Shown one piece after another: positions 17,361 through 27,600 of a DNA stretch of 64,000 nucleotides (within the stretch, counting starts at the first letter, position 1; every line of letters begins with the position of its first letter). Made by a program: the position numbers and the translations under genes. The notes beneath the pieces were generated by a model. The model was not told the origin of the DNA. It saw only the letters and a list, made by a program, of their open reading frames with translations, and did not search any database. The DNA is from Terriglobia bacterium (lineage in GTDB: Bacteria > Acidobacteriota > Terriglobia > Terriglobales > Acidobacteriaceae), in contig JAIQGF010000004.1 of assembly GCA_020072845.1 (NCBI GenBank), positions 109,957 to 173,956 of the forward strand, written 5' to 3'.

Positions 17361-17449
17361 TCTAGTGATTTGTGATTTGGAGCCTGCACCAGAACCACTC
17401 CTTGGATCACCTCAACGGTTTGTACTGCTTCGGGGTTCTGCTTAGCGCG

Positions 17450-18850
17450 TCAGGATAATTTCGGACCGTCCTGTTGCTCACTGGCTGGCTGCAACCCGAA
17501 CTTCTCCATGCGGTAGATCAAAGTCTTGCGGCTGATGTTCAGATACTTGGCGGCCTGCGTTCGGTTCCAAGCGTATTTCTCCAAGGCGCGCAGAAGGAGT
17601 TCTCTCTCAACACCTTCAAGGTCGATACCATCGTCGGGCAACTTGAGGCCGATGCTTGCAATACGCGATTCGCTCCGCCGCATCTCGGGCGGCAAGTCTT
17701 CTTCTCGGATTACGTCGGTCTTGCCGAGCACCACCAAGCGCTCGATCACGTTCTCCAACTCACGAACGTTACCCGGCCAGCCATATTGCGAGAACTTCTC
17801 CATGGCTTCATCGGAAGCAGTGACGGCCGGCAAGTCATAACGCGACCGGAACTTCTGAAGGAAGTGTTGCACGAGTAGAGGAATGTCCTCCCGCCTTTCA
17901 CGGAGTGGCGGTATATCAATCGTGACGACACTGAGCCGATAGTACAGGTCGTCTCGAAACTGGCCGTCCTCCACGAGGTTCTTCAGGTTGCGGTTGCTCG
18001 CGGCAACAATGCGGACGTTGACCTTGATGGGGCGCGGATTCCCGATCTTGTCGATTTCGCGTTCCTGGATGACTCGCAACAACTTGACCTGTAAGGTGAG
18101 CGGCAAATCGCCAACTTCATCGAGAAAGACTGTGCCCTCGTTCGCCGTCTCAAATTTGCCGGCTTTATCGGCGGTGGCGCCGGTGAAGGAGCCCTTGCGG
18201 TGGCCGAACAGTTCGGATTCAGCCAGCGTCTCGGGGAGCGCTCCGCAGTTCACAGTGATGAATGGCTTACCGGCACGAAGACTGTTCTGGTGGAGAGCCT
18301 TGGCGAGCAGTTCCTTGCCGGTTCCGGATTCGCCGGAGAGCAATACGGTAGAGTCGCGGCGGGCGACCTGGCCGGCAATCTCAAGCACATTGCGCATCTT
18401 GCGTGACTGCGCAACCATGTTGTCAAAACGAAAGGAGCTGCCGGCCAAGTCGCGCAGATAGCGGTTTTCATCCACCAACTGCTGCCGTTCGAGAGTCCGC
18501 CGGACCGTTACTTTGAGTTCGTCCGCATTCAGCGGCTTGAGTACGTAGTCGGCCGCTCCGAGCTTCATCGCCTCCACGGCGTCCGTGACTGTTCCGAATG
18601 CAGTGATCAGGATTACAGGCGCCTCGGCGCTCACCGCCTTAATCCGGTTGAGCAGGTCAAGACCGCTCATGCCGGGCATGCGAATGTCTGCAATGACCAG
18701 CGACGGGGCGTGCTGTTCAAAGGCCTGGAAACCGGCAACACCGTCGTTCGCTGTGACGGTGGCATACCCTTCTTCCTGCAACCAAAACTCAACCAAGCGC
18801 CGCTGGCCGGCGTCATCGTCCACAACGAGGATCACGGCCCTGGCGCTCAC
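17450..18850 (-). CDS. NtrC-type sigma-54-dependent response regulator
   Basis: The 466-residue protein has a receiver domain with D55 in VIADIRMPGMSG, a central AAA+ domain with Walker A GESGTGKE (173-180), the sigma-54-contact loop GSFTGA (220-225, a common variant of GAFTGA) and GTVFLDEVGD. A C-terminal Fis-type helix-turn-helix (AAKYLNISRKTLIYRMEKFGL) completes it. It starts with GTG 18850, overlapping the stop of the histidine kinase gene (GTGA). It should activate sigma-54 promoters; a good candidate lies divergently at 20114. The adjoining efflux genes suggest metal or envelope stress as the signal, an inference from position. Confidence 0.93.
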   Translation of the reverse strand: MSARAVILVVDDDAGQRRLVEFWLQEEGYATVTANDGVAGFQAFEQHAPSLVIADIRMPGMSGLDLLNRIKAVSAEAPVILITAFGTVTDAVEAMKLGAADYVLKPLNADELKVTVRRTLERQQLVDENRYLRDLAGSSFRFDNMVAQSRKMRNVLEIAGQVARRDSTVLLSGESGTGKELLAKALHQNSLRAGKPFITVNCGALPETLAESELFGHRKGSFTGATADKAGKFETANEGTVFLDEVGDLPLTLQVKLLRVIQEREIDKIGNPRPIKVNVRIVAASNRNLKNLVEDGQFRDDLYYRLSVVTIDIPPLRERREDIPLLVQHFLQKFRSRYDLPAVTASDEAMEKFSQYGWPGNVRELENVIERLVVLGKTDVIREEDLPPEMRRSESRIASIGLKLPDDGIDLEGVERELLLRALEKYAWNRTQAAKYLNISRKTLIYRMEKFGLQPASEQQDGPKLS

Positions 18851-19953
18851 TTTTCTGTCTCCACTGTTTCCAGGAGTGCCGACTTTGTTGTGGGTAAAAT
18901 CACACTAAAAGTCATACCATTTGCCGGATTACGGCGCGGCTCGATGTGGCCACCGTGCTGGGTTACGATCCTTTCGGCAATCGAGAGGCCCAGTCCCGTT
19001 CCTTCCTGCCTGGTGGTGAAGAATGGGTCGAATATTCTCTCCAAGTTTTCCTCGCCAATTCCGACTCCATGATCTTGAACTTCAAGCCGGATCCTGCAGT
19101 CCTCCGAGACAACACGGAGGACAACTTCACCGCCCTTCGGCATGGCCTGCACCGCATTGATGACCAGATTCAGAAGCACCTGCTTGATCTGTTCCGGGTC
19201 TAGGGTGATTGCAGGAAGATGGCCGGAGTCCTCGACGCGGATGGTCACGCCCGCCATTTTGGCGGTCTCTGCCGCAAGCTTGGCAACCGAATCGAGCAGC
19301 AGCATAGGGTCGCTGGTCAGCCGGCGAGGCGGTTGTGGCCGCGCGAAGTCAAGAAACCGGGTAACGATCCCTTTCAGACGATCGAGTTCGCGTTGTGCCA
19401 GTTCTCCGAACTCCTTCTTCGTGTCGGCCGGCAGTTGATCGCGGCGAAGAATCTGCACCGCGCCTTCAACCGAACCCAGCGGATTGCGAATCTCGTGTGC
19501 GAGGCCGGCCGACAACTCACCCATGGCTGACAGCCGGTCGGCGCGCCGGAGTTGGTCGAAGGATGCCTGCAATTCAGCGTTGGCTCCAGCCAGCTCATGC
19601 GCTACTTGTTCCGCCTTGTGGCGCTGCGCACGTTCGTGGTCCGCCAGAATGCCTGTCAAGACGGTGATGACGAAAAACATCCCGACCTCGACTTGTTGGG
19701 TTGCGCTGTATTCTGGATTCGCCCCCCACGACATCCTGATGTGCGGAATGTACAGAACGCCGGCGACAGCCGAGGCCAACACTCCGCCGCGCCAGCCATA
19801 CCAGATCGCCATGAGCAGCAATGGTATGTAGTAAAGGCGCTGCAGGATGGGATGCGCCCAGATGTGAGTGGTTGGCGTTTCGTAGTGCAGCAGGGAAATC
19901 AGGAATATCGCCGCGAGCAACACCGCCACGCGCGCTGATAAATAACGGCGCAT
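18847..19953 (-). CDS. Membrane sensor histidine kinase
   Basis: The 368-residue protein has an N-terminal membrane region with three or four helices (about residues 7-25, 38-70 and 88-103), a short coiled-coil linker, the phosphoacceptor H153 in LAHEIRNPLG, and an HATPase domain with NLVINAVQAM, DHGVGIGEENL, FTTRQEGTGLGL. No periplasmic or PAS sensor domain is visible, so sensing probably occurs in the membrane. It is the cognate kinase of the downstream sigma-54 activator, to which it is coupled by a start/stop overlap. Confidence 0.92.
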   Translation of the reverse strand: MRRYLSARVAVLLAAIFLISLLHYETPTTHIWAHPILQRLYYIPLLLMAIWYGWRGGVLASAVAGVLYIPHIRMSWGANPEYSATQQVEVGMFFVITVLTGILADHERAQRHKAEQVAHELAGANAELQASFDQLRRADRLSAMGELSAGLAHEIRNPLGSVEGAVQILRRDQLPADTKKEFGELAQRELDRLKGIVTRFLDFARPQPPRRLTSDPMLLLDSVAKLAAETAKMAGVTIRVEDSGHLPAITLDPEQIKQVLLNLVINAVQAMPKGGEVVLRVVSEDCRIRLEVQDHGVGIGEENLERIFDPFFTTRQEGTGLGLSIAERIVTQHGGHIEPRRNPANGMTFSVILPTTKSALLETVETEK

Positions 19954-20113
19954 GAATTTGACCTGCCCAGGATTCTAGCACCGGAGATCGCTGCTTCGGT
20001 GCTGCCTCATTTCGTCCAGGCGTGCCCGAAAGGGCTCAATCTTCGGCCATTCGTCTCGCGCGCTTCTACTTCCAACCTGATGAAAATACGTTGTCGTTAT
20101 GCCCGATCCCCGG

Positions 20114-20130
20114 TTGGCATGCAGCGTGCC
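20114..20130 (+). promoter_or_regulatory. Sigma-54-type promoter
   Basis: TTGGCATGCAGCGTGCC has the invariant GG (20116-20117) and GC (20128-20129) exactly ten bases apart, with TGGCA and TGC contexts as in the -24/-12 consensus. The expected transcript start is near 20141, 58 bases before GTG 20199. It lies in the divergent spacer opposite the gene pair for a sigma-54 activator and kinase. Enhancer sites were not identified. Confidence 0.6.
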
Positions 20131-20198
20131 CTTGTGTGAAGCGAGCATCGGACACGATGTCGAACGAATAAGAAATGAGAAGGCAAAGGAGCACTGAC

Positions 20199-20657
20199 GT
20201 GAAAACCAACTATTACTTGGCCGCGCTGGCTACGATCATCCTGGCAATGGCCGGCTTGGCCTATGCGCAACAGGAATATTACGACGATTCTGGCGTCCAC
20301 TATCTGGAGACGGCCCAGGTCACGTCCACGCCGGTAATTCACGAGCATGCCGGCAAAACCGGCAAGTTGAAGATCGCGACTCCAGCGAATTTGGGGGGAG
20401 TCACCTTGAAACCGGGAGAGTATCTCGTCCGCCACATCGACGCCGGCAAGGAGCACTTCGTCGAGTTCTCCCAGATGGTGGACAGCAATTTTGTGCCCGA
20501 GGGCATGTCGCCCTATCAAGAACAGGTCATTGCGCGCGTGAATTGCACGCGCGAACCGCTGAACACTGTGGTTGCTCGCACCGAACTGACGCCGAAGACG
20601 AACGGCACGATGGCAAGTTTGGAAATTCGCGGCGAAAAAGTCGGGCACCGGTTCTGA
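20199..20657 (+). CDS. Secreted protein of unknown function, putative sigma-54 target
   Basis: GTG 20199 follows AAGGAG by seven bases and opens a 152-residue frame with a classical signal peptide (NYYLAALATIILAMAGLAYAQ). The mature part has about 130 residues including GGVTLKPGEYLVRHID, which suggests a beta-sandwich domain. I recognise no named family. It is the first gene after a sigma-54-type promoter and is followed by a strong hairpin, so it may be its own unit, controlled by the adjacent two-component system. Confidence 0.7.
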   Translation: MKTNYYLAALATIILAMAGLAYAQQEYYDDSGVHYLETAQVTSTPVIHEHAGKTGKLKIATPANLGGVTLKPGEYLVRHIDAGKEHFVEFSQMVDSNFVPEGMSPYQEQVIARVNCTREPLNTVVARTELTPKTNGTMASLEIRGEKVGHRF

Positions 20658-20683
20658 GCCGTCTGCAAGGGTTATGACCGGGT

Positions 20684-20717
20684 GCGCCCGCTGTCGAACC
20701 GGAGTCACAGCGGGCGC
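20684..20717 (+). terminator. Hairpin after the secreted-protein gene
   Basis: An 11-base perfect stem GCGCCCGCTGT / ACAGCGGGCGC with a 12-base loop, 27 bases after the stop at 20657. There is no T-run, so termination may be partial or the hairpin may protect the 3' end. Confidence 0.45.
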
Positions 20718-20822
20718 GCCGTCTATAATGGTTGGCTTGGAGTTCATGAGGTCACCGCTGAGCGTGATTTCCGTCACATCCCGAAGTACATCGCACGTTT
20801 ACTATTTGTCCCGAAGGGTTGA

Positions 20823-21221
20823 ATGACCTCGGTCTTCAAATTCGTAGCTCTGGTACTCGCAGTTGCGCTACTCGCCGCGCCGGCAGCAGCGCTGTCCACA
20901 TGCTGGACCAGCTCTGATGAGGCACGGCACGGCTGCGTTCCCGACTGCGCAATGATGGCGACAATGAACGCCCATCATGCTGCCTACACAGTTCAGGCGG
21001 TCACAAGCGGCCCGTCTTGTTGTGACATCTCCTCAAGCAAACCCAATCCAAGCACGCAACTGCAAGTTCCGACTGACAGCTCGCGCACAGCAGTGACTCC
21101 GCCGCAATCGCCGGGTACGTTCGCCGCTGTGATCGTTCCGGCGAGATGCGACTCGCCCGCCTCGACGCCTCCTTTGCCTTCCGGATCGCCTCAGGCCGTA
21201 CTCTGCACCTTCCTCATCTGA
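20823..21221 (+). CDS. Secreted cysteine/histidine-containing protein ahead of the efflux genes
   Basis: The 132-residue protein has a signal peptide (FKFVALVLAVALLAAPAAA) and a mature part with CVPDCAMMATMNAHHAAY and SCC, a C/M/H-rich stretch that could bind copper or another soft metal. The rest is low-complexity, rich in Ser, Pro and Thr. It begins the run leading to the TolC/CusB/CusA genes, so a periplasmic metal-binding role is plausible but unproven. I know no family name for it. Confidence 0.55.
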   Translation: MTSVFKFVALVLAVALLAAPAAALSTCWTSSDEARHGCVPDCAMMATMNAHHAAYTVQAVTSGPSCCDISSSKPNPSTQLQVPTDSSRTAVTPPQSPGTFAAVIVPARCDSPASTPPLPSGSPQAVLCTFLI

Positions 21222-21301
21222 TCCCGTCCCTTTTCTCTCGCGATCCATTCAGGCGCTGAAGCCTGTGTATCCAATCGCTGTTTAGTCAAAGAGAGATTGC
21301 G

Positions 21302-22666
21302 ATGATCAAAAGAGGATTCATCCTCATCCTGATCGCCTTGGTCTCCGCTGCCTCGGTCGCGGCGGATGACGCTAGGGGGGCGAAGGTCACAGCACAGATC
21401 GTCAACGATCAAGCCGCACCAGCAGCCGATCAGGGCGTGCTGATATTAGACGACGCGGTCCGGACTGCACTGGCGAAGAATCCCGCGGTGCAGAGTGCCG
21501 CGCACACGACAGCCGCCCAGCGCGCCAAGGTGTCGCAGGCGAGAGCGCTGCCTGACCCGAGTTTCGGAATAGGCTGGATGGGCAATATCCAGCCGTTCAG
21601 CGTGCAGACGGGAGATCCGTCGAGCTACCGCGGCGTGAGCGCGATGCAGATGCTGCCGTTTCCCGGCAAGCGCAACCTGCGCGGGCAGATCGCCTCGAAA
21701 GAAGCCGATGCCAGCCAGTGGGATGTGGAAGCGGTGCGCCGGCGCGTTGCTGCCGACGTAAAGGCGGCCTATTACGACTACTGGTTTTACGACAAGGCGA
21801 TCCGGACCACCCAGCAAAATCGCGACCTGCTAACGAAGCTGTCGCAGATCTCCGAAGCCCGGTACCGCGTTGGCAAAGGCATGCAGGCAGACGTCCTGCG
21901 CTCCCAGGTCGAGATCTCGATGTTGCTACAGAAGCTGACGGTTCTGGAGCAGCAGCGGGCCACAGCGCAGGCCCGGCTCAACGCACTCATGGCGCGCGGC
22001 CCCGATGCGCCGCTGCCGCCGGCAGCCGACGTTGCGAACCAGTCGCCGCTGAACTATTCCCTCGACGACTTGTACAAACTCGCCCGGCAAAACGATCCCG
22101 AGTATCAGCGGATGCAGAGGATGGTCGAGCGCAATCAGCTGGCCATCAACCTGGCGCAGAAGGATTCCCTGCCCGACTTGAGCGTCGGCTACATGTACCA
22201 GCAACGTCCGATGATGCCGGACATGCACGGGCTGACGTTCACGGTAAATATTCCGGTCTTCTACAAGACCAAGCAGCGCGAGGAAGTCCGGCAGGCAAAG
22301 GAAGAAGAGCTGAGCGCGTCGAGCGCCCGCGATAACCGGCAGAACGAACTCTATTTCGATCTGAAACAGAACTACCTGGCGGCAAAGGCCTCCGACAACC
22401 TTCTGAAGCTTTTCTCGCAAGGCGTGGTACCGCAATCTTCGCTCGCCCTGGAGTCCTCGATGTCCGCCTACCAGGTCGGCAACGTGGACTTTCTGACGGT
22501 CATTGGGAACTTCACGACGGTTCTGAATTACGAGACGGATTACTACCGCGAACTGGCGAATTACCAGACGGCGCTGGCTCGCATGGAAGCGCTGACCGGC
22601 GCTGAGCTGATCGGTGCGCAGTCGCTGCCTGCGACGAGCGCCCCGCAGCGGCGCGACAGCAAATAA
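21302..22666 (+). CDS. TolC-family outer membrane efflux protein (CusC/CzcC-like)
   Basis: The 454-residue protein has a signal peptide and two repeated coiled-coil/beta-barrel halves of the outer membrane efflux family (LDDAVRTALAKNP near the start, LPDLSVGYMYQQRP in the second half). It would form the outer membrane duct for the RND pump encoded downstream. Its stop is ten bases before the adaptor gene start, with AAGGAG between, so they are one operon: duct, adaptor, NosL-like protein, pump. Confidence 0.88.
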   Translation: MIKRGFILILIALVSAASVAADDARGAKVTAQIVNDQAAPAADQGVLILDDAVRTALAKNPAVQSAAHTTAAQRAKVSQARALPDPSFGIGWMGNIQPFSVQTGDPSSYRGVSAMQMLPFPGKRNLRGQIASKEADASQWDVEAVRRRVAADVKAAYYDYWFYDKAIRTTQQNRDLLTKLSQISEARYRVGKGMQADVLRSQVEISMLLQKLTVLEQQRATAQARLNALMARGPDAPLPPAADVANQSPLNYSLDDLYKLARQNDPEYQRMQRMVERNQLAINLAQKDSLPDLSVGYMYQQRPMMPDMHGLTFTVNIPVFYKTKQREEVRQAKEEELSASSARDNRQNELYFDLKQNYLAAKASDNLLKLFSQGVVPQSSLALESSMSAYQVGNVDFLTVIGNFTTVLNYETDYYRELANYQTALARMEALTGAELIGAQSLPATSAPQRRDSK

Positions 22667-22676
22667 GGAGCACGCA

Positions 22677-24104
22677 ATGGTTCAGACAAAGAACACTTTC
22701 GTACGCATCGTTGCACTAGCAGCCGCGATCGCCGTTGTCCTCAGTGTCCTGTACGGCGGCAAGGTGACCGCCGCGTTTCAGCATGACCATGACCGACAGC
22801 AGGCCGCAAGCGGTGAGCGCAAGGTCCTTTACTGGTACGACGCGATGAATCCACAGCACCACTATGACAAGCCTGGAAAGGCCCCGGATGGCATGGACCT
22901 CGTGCCCATGTACACGGATCAAGCGACGCCACCTGCTCCAAGCGCCGCGGCCCCAGCGCCCAAAGACGAACGCAAGATCCTCTACTGGTACGACCCCATG
23001 CACCCACAGTACAAGGCCGACAAGCCGGGCAAAGCGCCGGATTGCGGCATGGACCTGGTGCCGAAATACGCCGAGGAGCAGACCACAACCATGGCCCCTG
23101 GCTCGGTGATGATCTCGTCCGAGAAGCAGCAACTGATTGGCGTTCGTACCGCTGAGGTGAAACGCGAGACCTTGATTCGTGACGTGCGCACGACCGGGCA
23201 AGTCACCGCCGATGAGACGAAGATTGCCCACGTTCACGTCAAGATCAACGGCTTCATCGAGAAGGTATTCGTCGATTACATCGGCCAGTTGGTGAAGAAG
23301 GGCCAGCCGCTATTTACGCTGTACAGCCCCGACCTGGTCTCCACGCAAGAGGAATACCTGATCGCCAAGCGCGGCGAGAAGACGCTCGGCGCTTCCGCAT
23401 TCGCGGAGGTGGCGCAAGGCTCGGAGTCTCTGTTGCGCTCGACCCGCGAGCGCCTCAGGCTGTGGGACATCAGCGATGAGCAGATTAAGAAGCTCGATGA
23501 AACGGGACAGGTCAGTCGCACGCTCACCTTCTATTCGCCGATCGCCGGCTTCGTGACTGACCGCAAAGCCTTCCCGAATACCTCGGTGAACCCGGACACG
23601 GAGCTGTACACGGTTTCGGACTTCTCCACCATCTGGGTGAACGCGGACATTTTCGAGTACGAGGTCCCATTCGTGAAGATCGGCCAGCATGCGGAGATGC
23701 AGCTCAGCTACTATCCCGGCAAGAAATGGAACGGTCGCGTGTCGTTCATCTACCCGACCGTCGATCCGACGACGCGAACGGTAAAGGTACGCCTGGAGTT
23801 TCCGAATCCCGACTTCCAGTTGAAGCCGCAGATGTTTGCCGATGTCGCATTGAAGGTCAGCTACGGCGACCAGATCGTCGTTCCACAAGAGGCGGTGCTT
23901 GATTCCGGCAAGGAACAAACCGTGTTCGTGGCCCATAAGGACGGCTACTTCGAGCCGCGCAAGATCACGACGGGCGCCAAGCTGGACGGCAAAGTATTGG
24001 TGCTGTCGGGGCTCAAGGCTGGTGAGACCGTCGTCACCTCGGGCAACTTCCTGATCGATTCCGAGAGCCGGCTGAAGAGCGCCACGGGCTCGATGCAGCA
24101 CTAA
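22677..24104 (+). CDS. Periplasmic adaptor (CusB-like) with two heavy-metal-binding domains
   Basis: I chose ATG 22677 after AAGGAG, giving 475 residues: a membrane anchor (about 8-28), two tandem heavy-metal-binding modules of the YWYDPMHP...CGMDLVP type (about 49-79 and 100-131), then the HlyD/CusB hairpin and beta-barrel domains. The second module keeps its cysteine (C123, PDCGMDLVP); the first reads PDGMDLVP and has lost it. The adaptor links pump and duct and, as in CusB, may hand metal to the pump. Confidence 0.9.
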   Translation: MVQTKNTFVRIVALAAAIAVVLSVLYGGKVTAAFQHDHDRQQAASGERKVLYWYDAMNPQHHYDKPGKAPDGMDLVPMYTDQATPPAPSAAAPAPKDERKILYWYDPMHPQYKADKPGKAPDCGMDLVPKYAEEQTTTMAPGSVMISSEKQQLIGVRTAEVKRETLIRDVRTTGQVTADETKIAHVHVKINGFIEKVFVDYIGQLVKKGQPLFTLYSPDLVSTQEEYLIAKRGEKTLGASAFAEVAQGSESLLRSTRERLRLWDISDEQIKKLDETGQVSRTLTFYSPIAGFVTDRKAFPNTSVNPDTELYTVSDFSTIWVNADIFEYEVPFVKIGQHAEMQLSYYPGKKWNGRVSFIYPTVDPTTRTVKVRLEFPNPDFQLKPQMFADVALKVSYGDQIVVPQEAVLDSGKEQTVFVAHKDGYFEPRKITTGAKLDGKVLVLSGLKAGETVVTSGNFLIDSESRLKSATGSMQH

Positions 24105-24107
24105 CAG

Positions 24108-24140
24108 CCCCACAACGCGCAAAACCGGCGCGTTGCGGGG
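24108..24140 (+). other. Intercistronic hairpin
   Basis: CCCCACAACGCGC (24108-24120) pairs with GCGCGTTGCGGGG (24128-24140) with a single mismatch and a 7-base loop. It lies between the adaptor and NosL-like genes, with no T-run, so it may adjust their relative expression by partial termination or mRNA processing. Confidence 0.5.
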
Positions 24141-24155
24141 GCCCCGAACGGAGGA

Positions 24156-24665
24156 ATGATGGCACGCAAATTTTCAATCGCTGCGTTGGTGCTGCTGGTG
24201 TTCGTCGCCGGATTGCTGATCGCCGGACAGTGGAGTTTGCATCGGCACTCGGAAGAGTTCTGCAACATCTGCGCGCGCCACATCAACCCCAAAGCGGGGG
24301 TGATTGCCGAGATCGGAACGCGGCGCCAGCGGGTGTGCTGTGCGCACTGCGCGGTGACCGAAGGTCTTCAGGAACACAAGCTGGTTCGGCTGATCGAAGT
24401 GACCGACTACGGCACCGGCCGCAAGCTCGATCCACGCCAAGCCTGGTACGTGGACGGCAGCCGCATCAACGCCTGCGCGCACGACATGACCCACCTCAAT
24501 GAGATGAAGCAGGTGGAGAAAACCGCGTTCGACCGCTGCTCGCCAGGGACATTCGCTTTTGCCTCTCGTGGTGACGCCGACACGTTCGCTGCTAAGAATG
24601 GCGGGACGGTTCTCGCCATGAACGAAATGCTCGCCGGCGTTAATGCCGGGGAGGCAAAGCCATGA
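24156..24665 (+). CDS. NosL-like copper-binding protein
   Basis: The 169-residue protein has an N-terminal membrane anchor (about 7-25) and two cysteine pairs, C36/C39 in FCNICARHI and C61/C62/C65 in CCAHCAVTEG. The later sequence (AWYVDGSRI, FASRGDADTFAAKNGG) follows the NosL pattern. NosL proteins bind Cu(I) and deliver it in the periplasm. Its place between adaptor and pump suggests Cu(I) is the exported metal. The stop overlaps the pump start (ATGA). ATG 24159 is an equally possible start. Confidence 0.8.
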   Translation: MMARKFSIAALVLLVFVAGLLIAGQWSLHRHSEEFCNICARHINPKAGVIAEIGTRRQRVCCAHCAVTEGLQEHKLVRLIEVTDYGTGRKLDPRQAWYVDGSRINACAHDMTHLNEMKQVEKTAFDRCSPGTFAFASRGDADTFAAKNGGTVLAMNEMLAGVNAGEAKP

Positions 24666-27600
24666 TTGACCGCATTATCGAAATCTGCGCCAAGAACAAG
24701 TTCCTGGTCTTTCTCTTTATCGCCGTGGGCGTTCTGTTCGGCTGGCATTCGTTGAAGAACACCAAGATCGATGCCATCCCCGATCTGTCGGACACGCAGG
24801 TCATCGTGTACGCGAAGTGGGACCGCAGCCCGGACATCATGGAAGACCAGGTCAGCTACCCCATCACCTCGGCTCTGCTCGGCATGCCCAAGGTGAAAGA
24901 CATCCGGGCCTTCAGCGACTTCGGGTATTCCTACGTCTACATCATCTTCGAGGAAGGCACTGATATTTACTGGGCTCGTTCCCGCACCCTGGAGTACCTG
25001 AACTCGGTTACGCCGAGGCTCCCCAAGGGCGTCAATGTCGAGTTGGCCAAGGACGCGACCGCGGTCGGCTGGGTCTATCAATACGCGCTCGTCGACGAAA
25101 CCAGTCAGTACTCGCTTGACCAAATGCGCAGCTACCAGGACTGGTACTTGCGTTACGCGCTGCAAGCGGTGCCGGGTGTAGCCGAAGTCGCGCCCATTGG
25201 CGGCTTCGTGCGGCAATACCAAATCAACGTCGATCCCAACAAGCTGCTCGCCTACAAGATCCCCATAAACATGGTTGTGGATGCCGTACAGAGGTCGAAC
25301 AACGATGTAGGCGCACGCCTTGTCGAGCAGACCGGCCGGGAATACATGGTGCGGGGACGCGGCTATATCAAATCGCTCGCTGATATTGCGAGTATCCCGC
25401 TGATGGTCAACCAGCAAACCGGTACCCCGGTGCTGGTGCGCGATGTGGCCACGGTGACCTACGGCCCGGACATGCGGCGAGGCGTTTCAGAGATCGACGG
25501 CAGAGGCGAAGTCGTCGGGGGCGTGGTGATCATGCGCTTCGGCGAGAACGCCCAGAAAGTAATTGAGCGCGTCAAGGCGAAGATCTCCGAGATTGAACCG
25601 ACGTTGCCCAAAGGGCTGAAGATCGTGCCCACCTACGACCGCTCCGATCTGATCGACCGGTCGGTGGACAACCTGAAGCGCACGCTGTTGGAAGAGTTGA
25701 TCATCGTCAGCCTGGTGATCCTGATCTTTCTGTGGCACTTCCCGAGCGCCATCATCCCGATCACCGCCATTCCGCTCACCGTGATCCTGGCGTTCATTCC
25801 CATCCAGATGTCGGGCATGACGGCCAACATCATGTCGCTGGGCGGCATTGCCGTGGCAATTGGGGCGATGGTGGACGCCGCCGTGGTCGTCGTCGAGCAG
25901 ATTCATAAGAAGCTGGAACGCTGGGAGGCGGAAGGCAAGCCGGGGAATCGTTCGGCTGTGCTGCTGTCGGCCATCAAGGAAGTCGGTGGGCCCAGCTTCT
26001 TCGCCTTATTGGTGATTGCCGTTTCGTTTCTGCCGGTGTTCACGCTGGAGGCGCAGGAAGGACGGCTGTTCAAGCCGCTGGCATTCACCAAGAACTTCGC
26101 CATGGCGATTGCCGCCGTGCTGGCCATTACGCTCGTGCCGGCGACCGTTGGTTTGCTATTTGGACGCACACGTCCCTTCAGTTTCCGCCCGAGGTGGCTG
26201 GCCCGCATGGTGAGTGCCGTCGCCATAGGGAAGATACACAAGGAAGAGAACCATCCCATCAGCCGGCCCTTGATGAAGATCTACCATCCCGTGTGTGAGT
26301 TTGCCCTGGAGCACAAGTGGAAGACGATCGCAGTGGCTGTCATTGCGATGGCGCTGACCGTTCCGGTGTTCTTCAAGCTCGGCTCCGAATTCATGCCGCC
26401 GCTCGACGAAGGCACGCTGCTCTACATGCCGACGACGCTGCCCGGAATGTCGGTCACCGAAGCCACCAATCTGCTCCAGGTGCAGGACAAGATCATCAAG
26501 AGGTTCCCCGAAGTTGATCGTGTGTTCGGCAAAGCCGGTCGCGTTGAAAGCGCCACCGACCCGGCGCCGTACTCGATGATGGAAACCGTTGTCGTGCTCA
26601 AGCCGCAAACGCAGTGGCCAAGGCGTGAGCGGTTTTACTCGAAATCGGCGCCCAACTGGGCACAGAACATCCTTCGCCGCTTCTGGCCCGACCACAAAAC
26701 CACGCAGGAATTGATCTACGGTCCGGGCGGGATGAATGAGGCGCTTTCGATTCCGGGTGTCGCCAACGCTTGGACCATGCCGATCAAGGCCCGCATTGAC
26801 ATGCTGACCACAGGGGTGCGCACCCCGCTCGGAATCAAGGTCCTGGGCTCCGACCTGGGCGAGATCGAAAAGATAGGCGAGCAGGTCGAGACCGCGCTGA
26901 AGAGCATCCCCGGCACGACCAGCGTGTTCGCGGAGCGCACCACCGGTGGCTATTTCCTCGATTTCGACCTCAAGCGGGATCAGTTAGCAAGGTACGGACT
27001 GAAGATTGATGATGCCAATGAAGTGCTGATGTCGGCCATCGGCGGCGAACCGGTCACGACGACGGTGGAAGGGCGCGAACGCTACAGCGTGAACGTCCGT
27101 TACCTTCGCGACTACCGTTCCGACCTGGATGCGCTCCAGCGGGTGCTGGTCAACACGCCGTCGGGAGCGCAGGTTCCGCTGGCGCAGCTCGCTGACATCT
27201 CGCTCAAGACCGGCCCCGGCATGATCCGCGACGAGAATGGCCGGCTGAGCGGCTATGTCTACGTCGACGTGAGCGGCCGCGACATCGGCAGCTACGTCAC
27301 CGATGCGAAGAATGCGGTCCGGCAGAAGGTCGGTGTCCCTGCCGGCTATCAGCTGGTTTGGAGCGGGCAATACGAATCGATGCAGCGCGTAAAGGAACGG
27401 CTGAAGATCGTTTTGCCGGTCACGCTCTTCATCGTCTTCCTGCTGCTCTACTTCAACACCGGCTCCGCCGTGAAGACGGGAATCATCCTGCTCGCCGTTC
27501 CGTTCTCCGCCATCGGCGCCATTTGGTTCCTCTACTTGCTGAACTACAACATGAGCATTGCCGTCTGGGTCGGCCTCATCGCCCTGCTTGGCGTGGATGC

